Positions 26,047 to 34,447 of a stretch of 64,000 nt of DNA are shown in pieces (within the stretch, counting starts at the first letter, position 1; each line of letters begins with the position of its first letter). The notes beneath the pieces are model-generated. The model was not told the origin of the DNA. It worked only from the letters and a program-made list of their open reading frames with translations, and did not search any database. The stretch is from NCBI GenBank assembly GCA_943908475.1, contig CALTTG010000015.1, forward strand, positions 11,139-75,138, written 5' to 3'. Made by a program: the position numbers and the translations under genes. This DNA is from an uncultured Burkholderiales bacterium (GTDB lineage: Bacteria > Pseudomonadota > Gammaproteobacteria > Burkholderiales > Burkholderiaceae_C).

Positions 26047-26871
26047 ATGAGCATCGATCCCAAACTGCGGGAACTCAACATCGACCTGCCAGCTTGCCCT
26101 GCCACGCTGGTCAAGCTGTCTTTGATGATGGCCGACGACAATGTCTGCATTGCCGACATGGCCACCCTGATCGAGGCCGACATGGCCTTGTCGGCCGCGG
26201 TGGTGCGCACCGTGAATTCGGCCATGTTCGGCCTGCTCAAGCGGGTCGAAACCGTGCACGATGGCGTGCGTTACCTGGGCATGGCGCAAGTGGCGTCCCT
26301 GACCTACGAAATCGGTCTGCGGGGCGCCTTTCCCCCGACACCGTTGCTGCAAACCTTGTGGGACCGCGCCAGCATCCGGGGCATGGCCATGGGCCGCATT
26401 GCCCGCCAGATGGACGTCGACCCCTGGCTCGCCCACACGATGGGCCTGTTTGCCGAGAGTGGCCGCGCGGTGCTGTACGCCTATGACCGCAGCCAATACA
26501 CACGGCTGAACGAGGCTCACGTCACCGAGGCCGACCTCAGCGCGGCAGAGATCGAGGCCTTCGGGGTGAGCCACTCGGCACTGGGTGCCGCCATGTGCCA
26601 GGCCTGGGGCCTGTCGCGCGAGGTGGCCGATGGCGTGCGCTGCCGCACGCAGGCCCACAGCCAATGGGGCTTGGAGCGACCGGTGGTGCGCAAGCTGCTC
26701 ACCATCGGCGCCGCCGTCGACGCCTTGCTGCTGGCGCCAGAGTCAACGCCCATCAAGCCTGCGGAGTTCTGGGAAGGCATGCAAACCGTGGCCAACGAGG
26801 TGGGCCTGCACTTCGAAGCCTTCCAGCTGGCCACCCAGCGGGTGTGCGACCGATTGAACATGCCGGGATGA
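26047..26871 (+). CDS. HDOD domain protein
   Basis: 274 residues from the ATG at 26047; the frame extends upstream to 25954 but without a convincing start. Features of HDOD (metal-dependent hydrolase-related output domain): PACPATLVKLSLMMAD at the start, IADMATLIEADMALSAAVVRTVNSAMFG, and VHDGVRYLGMAQVASLTYEIGLRG, followed by LAHTMGLFAESGRAVL, where an HD-like helix is expected. These proteins act in signalling, often with cyclic-di-GMP or two-component systems, but lack a proven enzymatic activity. Its genomic setting among hybrid kinases and a diguanylate cyclase fits. Confidence 0.85.
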   Translation: MSIDPKLRELNIDLPACPATLVKLSLMMADDNVCIADMATLIEADMALSAAVVRTVNSAMFGLLKRVETVHDGVRYLGMAQVASLTYEIGLRGAFPPTPLLQTLWDRASIRGMAMGRIARQMDVDPWLAHTMGLFAESGRAVLYAYDRSQYTRLNEAHVTEADLSAAEIEAFGVSHSALGAAMCQAWGLSREVADGVRCRTQAHSQWGLERPVVRKLLTIGAAVDALLLAPESTPIKPAEFWEGMQTVANEVGLHFEAFQLATQRVCDRLNMPG

Positions 26872-26884
26872 CCGAGGGTTGAAC

Positions 26885-26901
26885 GTGGCGCAACGGCTGC
26901 A
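26885..26901 (+). promoter_or_regulatory. Possible sigma-54 promoter of the triple PEP-CTERM operon
   Basis: GTGGCGCAACGGCTGCA has GG-N10-GC spacing and matches 9 of 13 defined positions of the consensus, weaker than the xrtB site. Transcription would start near 26912, giving a leader of about 107 bases that holds alternating C and G runs. Confidence 0.4.
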
Positions 26902-26916
26902 ATTTGCGGGTTTCCA

Positions 26917-26944
26917 CCCTCCCCCATGAGGGGGTTACCCCCCC
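26917..26944 (+). promoter_or_regulatory. Alternating C/G/C runs in the PEP-CTERM operon leader
   Basis: CCCCC (26921-26925), GGGGG (26930-26934) and CCCCCCC (26938-26944) follow each other with 3-4 base spacers. The G run can pair with the run on either side, so two mutually exclusive hairpins are possible. It is also a candidate terminator of the HDOD gene, though no T-run follows. Confidence 0.4.
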
Positions 26945-27018
26945 GGACTCAAGGCAATTGCGCATTGAACGCGCCCCGATAAAGGGGAAAAATGGTCTCA
27001 CACAAGGGAGTAGAGACC

Positions 27019-28200
27019 ATGGTGAAACACCGTTTTTCACGGCCGAGCATTCGCGCCGCCGCTTGCATGTGCGTGCTGGCCTGTGGCTGGAGCGTGGCTC
27101 AAGCCCAAACCACCAACAGCGCCGGCATCAGCGACCTGCGCTTTGAGCTGATCGACCTCAACCCCGATGACGGCATTGCCCCGGGCGTGACCTTCGGCGG
27201 CAGCTTGCAGGCCTGGAACGTGGGCCCCCTGGTGCCCTCGGGTGAGGTCGATTCCGAGGGCGGCATCATCTGGCTGGAGGGCAGCAACCCCCTGCTGCCC
27301 ACCGGTGAGTTGCAAAGCGGTTCGCGCACCTGGCTCGCACCGGAGCTCAACGGACAGACGCTGACGGGCAGCATTGGGCAGGGGCAAGCCAGTGCGGGCA
27401 TCTCGACCACCCGGCAAGACCTGCAGACCGGCCTGCAACAAAACACCTACACCTACGAACGCTGGGTGGACAGTGGCACCGCGGTCAACCCCGACACCGG
27501 TGTGCTGTCGTACTACAACGACTACCAGCCGCAGGTGGAAACCTCCTACTTCTTCGCACCCTACCAAACCTTGCGTGGCGAATCGTTCGACGGCGCCACC
27601 ATGCCCACCTTGACCGTGACCCCCGGCACCCTGCTGGTCTTGAGCGGCAAGCTCTACACCCGTCAGCAGGTCGATGTGGCCAGCTTCCGCGACGTGCTCA
27701 TGGAGAACATCGGCGAAGGCTTCTCAGGGTATGCCGATGGCGTCGCCGGCAGTTCGGCCCGGCTGGAGTTGAGCGGCATGGCCCCGAGTGACGGGGGCGG
27801 CAGCAACGAGTACCTGTTCACCAAGGCGCTGTCTTCGGGTCTGTCGTTTGACGCCAATGGCGCCATGGTCGAACTGCCCGAGGGCGCTGACCCCATGACC
27901 TACGGCACCGACCAAACCGCCAGCGAATCGTTTGCGTTTGCCATCGACAACCTGAGCAGCAGTGAATTGCTGCTGAACATGAACCTGTACGCGGAAGCCA
28001 ACACGACCATCAACGTGACAGGCGCCCGCAATGTCGGCGGGGTGGTTCGCAGCTGGGGCGCTGCCGTTGACACATCCATCCCCACGACGCCCGTGATTCC
28101 AGAACCCGGCACCTGGGCCTTGATGGGCCTGGGGCTGGCCGCTGTGGCCGTGGCCCGTCGTCGACAAGCCGGCCTGACGGCCCATCAGGCACACGCCTGA
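27019..28200 (+). CDS. PEP-CTERM protein, first of a tandem family of three
   Basis: 393 residues from the ATG at 27019, with AGGGAG 10 bases upstream. Signal peptide to about residue 30 (AAACMCVLACGWSVAQAQ). Near the mature N-terminus is ISDLRFELIDLNPDDGIAPGV, a block shared with the next two genes. The C-terminus PVIPEPGTWALMGLGLAAVAVARRRQAG is a textbook PEP-CTERM signal: PEP box, membrane helix, Arg cluster. The body is acidic, Ser/Thr/Gly-rich and beta-rich, with no known enzyme motif. Likely exported, processed by XrtB and retained in or released to the extracellular matrix. Followed by 18 bases and the second family member, so one operon. Confidence 0.9.
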   Translation: MVKHRFSRPSIRAAACMCVLACGWSVAQAQTTNSAGISDLRFELIDLNPDDGIAPGVTFGGSLQAWNVGPLVPSGEVDSEGGIIWLEGSNPLLPTGELQSGSRTWLAPELNGQTLTGSIGQGQASAGISTTRQDLQTGLQQNTYTYERWVDSGTAVNPDTGVLSYYNDYQPQVETSYFFAPYQTLRGESFDGATMPTLTVTPGTLLVLSGKLYTRQQVDVASFRDVLMENIGEGFSGYADGVAGSSARLELSGMAPSDGGGSNEYLFTKALSSGLSFDANGAMVELPEGADPMTYGTDQTASESFAFAIDNLSSSELLLNMNLYAEANTTINVTGARNVGGVVRSWGAAVDTSIPTTPVIPEPGTWALMGLGLAAVAVARRRQAGLTAHQAHA

Positions 28201-28218
28201 GACCAGGGAGACCTACAC

Positions 28219-29361
28219 ATGACCTTGAACAAATCCGCTTTCGGCCTGTGCGCCGTGGTGCTGGCCATCGCGAGCCTGTCGTCTGCCCACGCCGCCACCG
28301 TGGCGTCGGCCGAGGCCACGGTGAGCAACCTGCGTTTCCGCCTGATCGACCTGGCCCCGAACGATGGCATTGCCCCCTCGGTGCGATTCGACACCGTGAT
28401 GCGGCCTTACATCAACTACGATGCGCCCATTGAAGTCCAAGGCTTCAACCTGGGCGACATGGTCGGAGCCACCGAGACGACCGCGCTGTCCGACCTGCCG
28501 GACAACGTCGCCTTGTACAGCGGCCAGTCATTGGGTGGGCGCATCGCCCTGGATGACTCGCAGCTGAGCCCGGACACGTTTTTCACGCAGCAGTACACCA
28601 ACCGCTACGCGTCGTACGGGTTGGACCCCAACACCGGTAACCTGGTGTCCGGCACGCAAGAGGTCGTATACACCGACACCGGCGGCGGGTCTTACGCCAC
28701 GGGCTCTTGGATTTCGGCTGGCGCGATCGATGGCACAACGCTGAGCGAGTCGAACTTGGTGCTGAGCCCTCACACTGTGCTGGTGCTGGAGGGCACCAGC
28801 GATTTGGCCGTGACGCTTGACCCGACGCATTTCCAGAGCGTGCTCGACAACACGGCATTCACAACCGACTACTCCTTCTCGTATTCAGCGGCATACGTCA
28901 ACCTGAGACTGATCAGTGCCGACCCCAACAATGGCATGCCAGATGCCTCGGGCATCAATCGGGAATCGCTCCAGAGCCGCACGTTTACGAGCATGGCGCG
29001 CCTGAGTTACTACGCGGGTGGCGACACGGTGTATGAAGGCCAGCCAGGCACCTTTGAAGAAGTCGCCCTGTCGCCCGAAGCGATGGCGGCAGGCGCGCCT
29101 TATCAGCAAACGCGCCGTGAGAACTTCCTGATCTCGTTTGCCAATGGCTCGAGCAATGAATCGGTGGTCCTGTTGGGCCTGAGCGTGGTCACGGAATCAT
29201 CCGAGCAGATTCAGGGACGCACCGACATCTCCAGCACCTTCACGCCTGACACGACCCTGCCCACCACGCCCATGATCCCCGAGCCCAGCACCTGGGCCCT
29301 GATGGGCCTGGGCCTGGCCGGCATCGGCTGGGCCGCCCGCCGTCGTCAACAATCTGTTTGA
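28219..29361 (+). CDS. PEP-CTERM protein, second of the tandem family
   Basis: 380 residues, start supported by CAGGGAG upstream. Signal peptide MTLNKSAFGLCAVVLAIASLSSAHA. The shared block is VSNLRFRLIDLAPNDGIAPSV just after it. LVLEGTSDLAVTLDP in the middle matches VYLEGTLDLSVTFNP of the third protein and VLSGKLYTRQQ of the first, showing that similarity extends through the body. C-terminus PMIPEPSTWALMGLGLAGIGWAARRRQQ is a PEP-CTERM signal. Function unknown. Its stop lies 8 bases before the ATG of the third gene. Confidence 0.9.
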   Translation: MTLNKSAFGLCAVVLAIASLSSAHAATVASAEATVSNLRFRLIDLAPNDGIAPSVRFDTVMRPYINYDAPIEVQGFNLGDMVGATETTALSDLPDNVALYSGQSLGGRIALDDSQLSPDTFFTQQYTNRYASYGLDPNTGNLVSGTQEVVYTDTGGGSYATGSWISAGAIDGTTLSESNLVLSPHTVLVLEGTSDLAVTLDPTHFQSVLDNTAFTTDYSFSYSAAYVNLRLISADPNNGMPDASGINRESLQSRTFTSMARLSYYAGGDTVYEGQPGTFEEVALSPEAMAAGAPYQQTRRENFLISFANGSSNESVVLLGLSVVTESSEQIQGRTDISSTFTPDTTLPTTPMIPEPSTWALMGLGLAGIGWAARRRQQSV

Positions 29362-29369
29362 GGCACCCC

Positions 29370-30473
29370 ATGAATTTCTGTTCCAAAACGCTCGTGAGCC
29401 TGGCCACCCTGCTGGCCTGCATCGGCAGTGCGCACGCCGAAACCTTCTCATCGACCATCAGCCTCAGTGGCCTGACCTTGCGGCTGGTGGACCTGAACCT
29501 TGACGACGGCATCACGCCGGCGGTGTCGCTCTTCGGACAACCCATGGCCGCCAGCGGCTGGCAGGACGTGTCCACCGGCGAGTTCGCAACCGTCTACCGC
29601 GTGCCGCTGGATCCCAACCAGCTGTTCTCGCCAGGCAGCGAGTCGCTGGTGAGTCCTGATGCCAGTGGTGTGTCTGGCTTGGAAGGCAACTGGGGCAACA
29701 ACGCTGTTCGCCTGCGCACCGAATTGTCGGGGGATGCCACCCGCTTGCGCGGCGAGCTGGGGTCCGGGGCCATCAGTTCAATGACCTTCGTGCAGAGCGG
29801 CACGGCCATCAACCCGGCGACCGGCTTGCTGACGCGGTTTGACGACTTCAACACGGGCACCACCCCCACGTTGTCTCGCGGCAACCTGCAAACCTTGAAC
29901 TTCGACCCCAACACGGAAGATTTCACGGAGTTGAGCCTTGAGGTGACCCCCAACACGGCAGTCTACCTGGAGGGCACACTCGACCTCTCGGTGACGTTCA
30001 ACCCCGCATTGCTGCCGCAACTGCTGAACGACACCGACTTGGCGGCAGCGGGTTACGCCGACGCCAGTGCTTACATCAACGCTCAGGTGCTCATTCCTGG
30101 CGAGCCGGTCAACGGGGAATCACAGGAATACGGCGTGTCGATTGAGTTGGGGCCCGATGGCGTGCGCGACGTCTTGGACTACTCGACAGGGCTCGGCACC
30201 TTGACCGACACCAGCTATGCCCAACGTGAATCGTTCTCTCGCATTTTGGGCGAAACCGGCGATGACGTCGGCGGCATGACGTTTGGCTTGGTCGCGCTCT
30301 CCAGCATCAAGATCAACCTGGTGGGTCAGGCGACGAGCGGTGAACCGGTTCGCGTCTGGGGCGATGTGGTGCCCACGGCACCCGTGATTCCTGAACCCAG
30401 CACCTGGGCCTTGATGGGCCTGGGTCTGGCCGGTGTGGGCTGGGCCGCCCGTCGCCAGCGGCAGATTGTGTGA
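29370..30473 (+). CDS. PEP-CTERM protein, third of the tandem family
   Basis: 367 residues from the ATG at 29370, with AGG seven bases upstream; a TTG at 29358 overlapping the previous stop is the alternative. Signal peptide LVSLATLLACIGSAHA. Shared block ISLSGLTLRLVDLNLDDGITPAV. Body contains VQSGTAINPATGLLTRFDDF, matching VDSGTAVNPDTGVLSYYNDY of the first protein. C-terminus PVIPEPSTWALMGLGLAGVGWAARRQRQIV is a PEP-CTERM signal. All three look like secreted matrix proteins that arose by tandem duplication. An inverted repeat follows at 30484-30521. Confidence 0.9.
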   Translation: MNFCSKTLVSLATLLACIGSAHAETFSSTISLSGLTLRLVDLNLDDGITPAVSLFGQPMAASGWQDVSTGEFATVYRVPLDPNQLFSPGSESLVSPDASGVSGLEGNWGNNAVRLRTELSGDATRLRGELGSGAISSMTFVQSGTAINPATGLLTRFDDFNTGTTPTLSRGNLQTLNFDPNTEDFTELSLEVTPNTAVYLEGTLDLSVTFNPALLPQLLNDTDLAAAGYADASAYINAQVLIPGEPVNGESQEYGVSIELGPDGVRDVLDYSTGLGTLTDTSYAQRESFSRILGETGDDVGGMTFGLVALSSIKINLVGQATSGEPVRVWGDVVPTAPVIPEPSTWALMGLGLAGVGWAARRQRQIV

Positions 30474-30483
30474 GATTTGCCAC

Positions 30484-30521
30484 GGAATGTCTGGAATCCC
30501 GGGGGGCATTTCGGACATTCC
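30484..30521. repeat. Inverted GGAATGTC repeat after the PEP-CTERM operon
   Basis: GGAATGTC (30484-30491) and its complement GACATTCC (30514-30521) are 22 bases apart; a third direct copy GGAATGTC lies at 30577-30584 over the presumed start codon of the next kinase gene. The spacing argues against a compact terminator; binding sites of a regulator are possible. Confidence 0.35.
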
Positions 30522-30579
30522 CTGAAACCGCGGGACCATCCCGATTCAACGGCCACGGTTTTTGACCGATACCGTCGGA

Positions 30580-32484
30580 ATGTCTTTCCCGGCCAACTCG
30601 CCCAGGATCACCCCTGACGACCCGCAGCTCACTGCTCTGATCGATGCAGAGCGGACGCGGATGCTGTTTGCGCCTGTGACGCAAATGGTGGTGGTGAGCT
30701 GCCTGGTGGCCGCCGCGCTGGCCCTGTTGGTCAGCCCCGTGATGCCCGTGTGGCGCTGCGTGAGCTGGGTGGCCCTGTGCCTGGTGACCGGCGTCGCCCG
30801 CCTGCTGCTGGCCCAGGCTTTCCACCGCAGTGAGGACCGGCACGCACCGCAGTGGTTGCGGCGCATGACCTGGCTGAGCGCAGCCAACGGCTTGGCCTGG
30901 GGCCTGTCGGCGCCCTTGATCATGCCCGTGCACGATTTGGTGACGACCTCCGTGATCGTGTCGACTTTGGTGGGTGCGGTGGCCATCAGCACTTTCACGC
31001 TGCAATCGAGTCTGCAGGCCAACCTGGCCATGAACGTGCCCCTGCTGGCGCCCACGGTGGTGATGCTGGCCAGTCGCATGGACCCGTTCGGCCTGTTCGG
31101 CAGCGCCGGGGTGTTCACCCTGGGGCTGTTCATGATGCTGGAGAGCCGGCGGGCTGAGCGGCGCATCAATGAGTTGCTCTGGCTTCGCTTCACGACCGAC
31201 CGCATCGCCATTGAGCGAGCCGACGCCCTGAAACTGGCCCAACGACACGCGACCATCAAAGACCAGTTTCTGGCCACCATGAGCCACGAGATGCGCACGC
31301 CGCTGCACGGCATGCTGGGCCTGGCCGACCTGATCCACAAGCGGCTGCCCAGCCGCGTGGGGCCGCTGGCCGATGCCCGGCAGCATGCCTTCCTCATCCA
31401 GCGGGCCGGACAGCATTTGCTCACGCTGATCAACGACGTGCTCGATTTTTCGCGCATTGAAGCGGGGCGCATGAGCACGCAGAAACAAGCCCTGGAGCTG
31501 CGCAGCTTGCTGGACGATGTGGTGGCCCTGTCGCAAGTGACGGCGCAAGGCAAGGGGCTGACCCTGCATGTCGAGGCCGACTTGCCCATGCCCTGTTGGG
31601 TGGAAGGTGATGAGGCGCGGCTCAAGCAGGTGCTCTTCAACCTCTTGGGCAACGCGATCAAATTCACCGAGGTGGGCCATGTGACGCTCAAGGCACAGCG
31701 CCTGGGGCCCCAAGATCAACACCTCGTTCGACTGGCCGTGGAAGACTCCGGCATCGGCATCCCTCGGGACATGCTCGACAAGGTCTTCGATGCCTTTCAA
31801 CAGGTCGATGGCACCTTCGGGCGCCGTCATCAGGGCACGGGTTTGGGCCTGACGATTTCACGCGAAATCGCGCGCGCCATGGGGGGCGACCTCATGTGCA
31901 GCAGCGAACCCGGCATGGGGTCGGTGTTCTGGATGAATGTGCCGTTGCCGCCATGCGCTGCACCGTTTCATGCGGGCGCGGATGCCGACACCCAGCCCGG
32001 CGACTGGACAGGCCTAGTCACCGAGTCTGCACCATCGTCAGGGCCTGATGAGCAGCCTCCGGCACGGCATTCGGTTCCACCGTTGCTCAAGGGCACCGTG
32101 CTGCTCGTTGAGGACAACCCCGTCAATGCCCTGGTGGCCGAAGCCGCGCTGAGCGACATGGGCTTGACCGTGAACGTGGCCTGCGGAGGCCCACAAGCTC
32201 TGGAGATGCTGGTGCCTGGGCCCCACGGTTATGACGTGGTGTTGATGGATTGCCAGATGCCCGAGTTGGACGGGCTGGAGGTGACGCGCCGATTGCGCGC
32301 TCACGAACACGACACGGGCAGCCCGAACGTGCCGGTGATCGCCCTGACGGCCAACGCCTTCCCGGAGGACCGCACCCGTTGCACGGCCGCCGGCATGGAC
32401 GACCACCTGGCCAAGCCCTTTTCTTCGAAAGAGCTGGCCGAGGTGCTGTCGCGGCACCTGGTGCCGCACGCGATCACTGTTTGA
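30580..32484 (+). CDS. Hybrid sensor histidine kinase/response regulator
   Basis: 634 residues from the ATG at 30580; a TTG at 30562 would add six. Five to six membrane segments in the first 180 residues (MVVVSCLVAAALALLVSP, VSTLVGAVAISTFTL and others) form the sensor, without an obvious periplasmic domain. HisKA phospho-His 236 in FLATMSHEMRTPLHG; HATPase with NLLGNAIKF, DSGIGIP and GTGLGLTISREI (about 345-460); a receiver domain at the C-terminus with phospho-Asp 557 in VLMDCQMPELDG and the later Lys in LAKPFS. Autophosphorylation then transfer to its own receiver is expected; no Hpt or output domain is fused. Partner not identifiable. Confidence 0.92.
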   Translation: MSFPANSPRITPDDPQLTALIDAERTRMLFAPVTQMVVVSCLVAAALALLVSPVMPVWRCVSWVALCLVTGVARLLLAQAFHRSEDRHAPQWLRRMTWLSAANGLAWGLSAPLIMPVHDLVTTSVIVSTLVGAVAISTFTLQSSLQANLAMNVPLLAPTVVMLASRMDPFGLFGSAGVFTLGLFMMLESRRAERRINELLWLRFTTDRIAIERADALKLAQRHATIKDQFLATMSHEMRTPLHGMLGLADLIHKRLPSRVGPLADARQHAFLIQRAGQHLLTLINDVLDFSRIEAGRMSTQKQALELRSLLDDVVALSQVTAQGKGLTLHVEADLPMPCWVEGDEARLKQVLFNLLGNAIKFTEVGHVTLKAQRLGPQDQHLVRLAVEDSGIGIPRDMLDKVFDAFQQVDGTFGRRHQGTGLGLTISREIARAMGGDLMCSSEPGMGSVFWMNVPLPPCAAPFHAGADADTQPGDWTGLVTESAPSSGPDEQPPARHSVPPLLKGTVLLVEDNPVNALVAEAALSDMGLTVNVACGGPQALEMLVPGPHGYDVVLMDCQMPELDGLEVTRRLRAHEHDTGSPNVPVIALTANAFPEDRTRCTAAGMDDHLAKPFSSKELAEVLSRHLVPHAITV

Positions 32485-33046
32485 CCGCTTCGACCTGAAT
32501 CACCAGCTTGATGTTGTCAGGGATGAACGGCACGCCGTAGGTCATGCCGAAGGCACTGCGCTGGATGGTGGTTTCAAAGTCACCGCCACACACTTCGCGC
32601 TTGAGGCGGGGGTGGTCGTAGCAACCAAAGCCCTGGGCCTTGAGCGTCACGGGCAGGGTCTTGCCCAGCAGGGTCAGCTGGCCGGTCACTTCGGTGACTT
32701 GATCGCCGGTGAACTTGAAGGCATCGCTCACGAATTTGGCTTCGGGAAAGGCTTCGCTGTTGAAGAAGTCTTTGCTCTTGAGGTGACCATCGAACGCCTG
32801 GGTGCCGGTGTTGATCGCGCCCGTGGGGATGGTGATCTCGGCCTTGCCCGTCTTGGCGGCCTTGTCGTAGCTCACCGAGCCCGAGATCTTGTCGAAGCGG
32901 CCGCGGTTGGTGGAGGTGCCGAAGTGCTTGGCTTCAAAGGTCACGAAGGTGTGGGTCGGGTCAATCGCATAGGTGGCCGACTGGGCGTGGGCCGCACCCG
33001 CCACCAGGGCAGACAGGGTCAATGCAGACAGAGCAATCTTGTTCAT
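32474..33046 (-). CDS. YceI family periplasmic lipid-binding protein
   Basis: 190 residues. Signal peptide MNKIALSALTLSALVAGAAHAQ. The mature part starts ATYAIDPTHTFVTFEAKHFG, the YceI opening, with GRFDKISGSVSYD and DGHLKSKDFFNSEAFPEAKFVS blocks. YceI proteins form a lipocalin-like beta barrel that binds polyisoprenoids or amphiphilic chains in the periplasm. It contains two Cys (GFGCYDHPRLKREVCGGDF) likely forming a disulfide. It is the last gene of the cytochrome b561-YceI-YceI operon, converging and overlapping by 11 bases with the hybrid kinase. Confidence 0.93.
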   Translation of the reverse strand: MNKIALSALTLSALVAGAAHAQSATYAIDPTHTFVTFEAKHFGTSTNRGRFDKISGSVSYDKAAKTGKAEITIPTGAINTGTQAFDGHLKSKDFFNSEAFPEAKFVSDAFKFTGDQVTEVTGQLTLLGKTLPVTLKAQGFGCYDHPRLKREVCGGDFETTIQRSAFGMTYGVPFIPDNIKLVIQVEAVKQ

Positions 33047-33113
33047 GGAAGGTTCCTGATGAGAAGCGGCACGCCGCGGGTTGAGGGAGAAATCAAACAG
33101 GTGTTGTGAGCAC

Positions 33114-33698
33114 TCACTTGAGCGGCAAACCTTGCAAATTCAGCTTGAAGCGAACCTGAACATCGTTGGCCACGACCGAGGTGTCGCCCCAATCGCCTTC
33201 GCCGATCTTGAAATCCAGGCGTTTGAGGGTGAAGCCCCCGGTGGCCACGGTGGTCGGACCGGCCGACGCCAGGGCCACCGGCACCACCAGGTCGCGCACC
33301 TGCCCCTTGATCTGGAGCTTGCCCGTCACCTCGAATTTGTTGGGGCCCGCGGCTTTGATGGCGCTGGAGGTGAACGTGGCCTTGGGGAACTTGGCCGCAC
33401 TGAACCACTCGGGCTTGACCAACTCGGCGTCGGTTTCCGGGTTGATGGCCACGCTGCCCAGGTCGATGGCGAAACTGACCTTGCCGGCCTGGGGCTGTTT
33501 GACATCGAGCGCGATCTGGGCGTCGAACTTGCGGAAGCGGCCATCGAGGGGCACACCGATCTGTTTGGCCACGAAGGTGACCTCACTGCCTGCAGGTACC
33601 AGCGTGGCGGCTTGCGCCACGGAGGTGTGCATCCACAAGGGCAGTGTCGACGCGACCACGGCCGCCACGCGGGCGAGAGACAGAACGTGCAGGGGCAT
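33114..33698 (-). CDS. YceI family periplasmic protein, second copy
   Basis: 194 residues from the ATG at 33698, chosen because AAAGGA lies 6 bases upstream; an ATG at 33716 overlaps the b561 stop. Signal peptide ending VAQA before ATLVPAGSEVTFVAKQIGVPLDG, then FRKFDAQIALD, FSAAKFPKATFTSSAI and VTGKLQIKGQ, all YceI blocks. Lacks the Cys pair of its neighbour. In many proteobacteria a b561 gene and one or two yceI genes form such an operon, suggesting a shared quinone or isoprenoid redox role, but this is inference. Confidence 0.93.
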   Translation of the reverse strand: MPLHVLSLARVAAVVASTLPLWMHTSVAQAATLVPAGSEVTFVAKQIGVPLDGRFRKFDAQIALDVKQPQAGKVSFAIDLGSVAINPETDAELVKPEWFSAAKFPKATFTSSAIKAAGPNKFEVTGKLQIKGQVRDLVVPVALASAGPTTVATGGFTLKRLDFKIGEGDWGDTSVVANDVQVRFKLNLQGLPLK

Positions 33699-33708
33699 GG
33701 GAATCCTT

Positions 33709-34260
33709 TCAGCCACGGCCGGGGCGCATGCGGTTGAGCAAGCCGTCTCGGTCGATGAATTGGTGTTTGAGGGCGGCGGCCACGTGCAGGCCCACCAGAC
33801 CCATCAGGGCAAACGCAGACAGTTCATGGGCCTCTTTGAAGAAGTGAGCCAAGGCCTCGTTTTTGTCCACCAGATCGGGCAGGGGCCACACCCCGAACCA
33901 GACAATGGGGAAGCCCTTGGCCGAGCTGTAAGCCCAGCCCGCCAGGGGCACGATGAAAAACAGCAGGTACATCAGGTGATGCGTGCCGTGATAAGCCGAC
34001 ATTTGCCAAGTGGGCATCTGGCGCGTGATGGACTCAGGCAGGGCTGGAGGCCGGTGGGTGAGGCGCCACAGCAGGCGCAGGGCCGACAAGGCCAGGATGG
34101 TCACGCCCGCCCATTTGTGCCAGTTCATCAGCTTGAGTTTGAGGGGCGAAAACGGCATCTCGTGGACGAACAGGCCCACGAAAAACGCCACCACGATGGC
34201 CACGCCCAGCACCCAGTGCAAGGCCACGGCAGGCAAGGTGTAACGACTGGAGTTGGACAT
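33709..34260 (-). CDS. Cytochrome b561 family protein
   Basis: 183 residues from the ATG at 34260, with AGAGGAAA upstream; the frame up to 34395 is unsupported. Four membrane helices. Haem ligand histidines are visible: LPAVALHWVLGVAIV (helix 1), LMNWHKWAGVTILAL (helix 2), HGTHHLMYLLFFIVPLAGW (helix 3) and LSAFALMGLVGLHVAAALKHQF (helix 4). Such b561 proteins carry electrons from quinol in the inner membrane, for example to oxidise superoxide or reduce a periplasmic partner. It is the first gene of an operon with two YceI genes. Confidence 0.92.
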   Translation of the reverse strand: MSNSSRYTLPAVALHWVLGVAIVVAFFVGLFVHEMPFSPLKLKLMNWHKWAGVTILALSALRLLWRLTHRPPALPESITRQMPTWQMSAYHGTHHLMYLLFFIVPLAGWAYSSAKGFPIVWFGVWPLPDLVDKNEALAHFFKEAHELSAFALMGLVGLHVAAALKHQFIDRDGLLNRMRPGRG

Positions 34261-34447
34261 GGTTTCCTCTCGAACGTGTGATGTGCTGCGCGGTGTCACA
34301 CATCCTGCCTGAAAGGTTAACCCGCGACACGACCGCAAAGTTGCACGCCCTTGTTCGTTCTGTTCAACGTTTTTGAATGTTGAAATGGGGCTCAATCTTG
34401 AGCCTCACCGTGCCGAAAACACTTTTACCCGAACCGGTGAGCCCTCC

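Noticed and set aside
30313..31830. Minus-strand open frame of 505 codons
   Set aside because: Antisense to the third PEP-CTERM gene and the hybrid kinase; His/Gln-rich composition, no domain.
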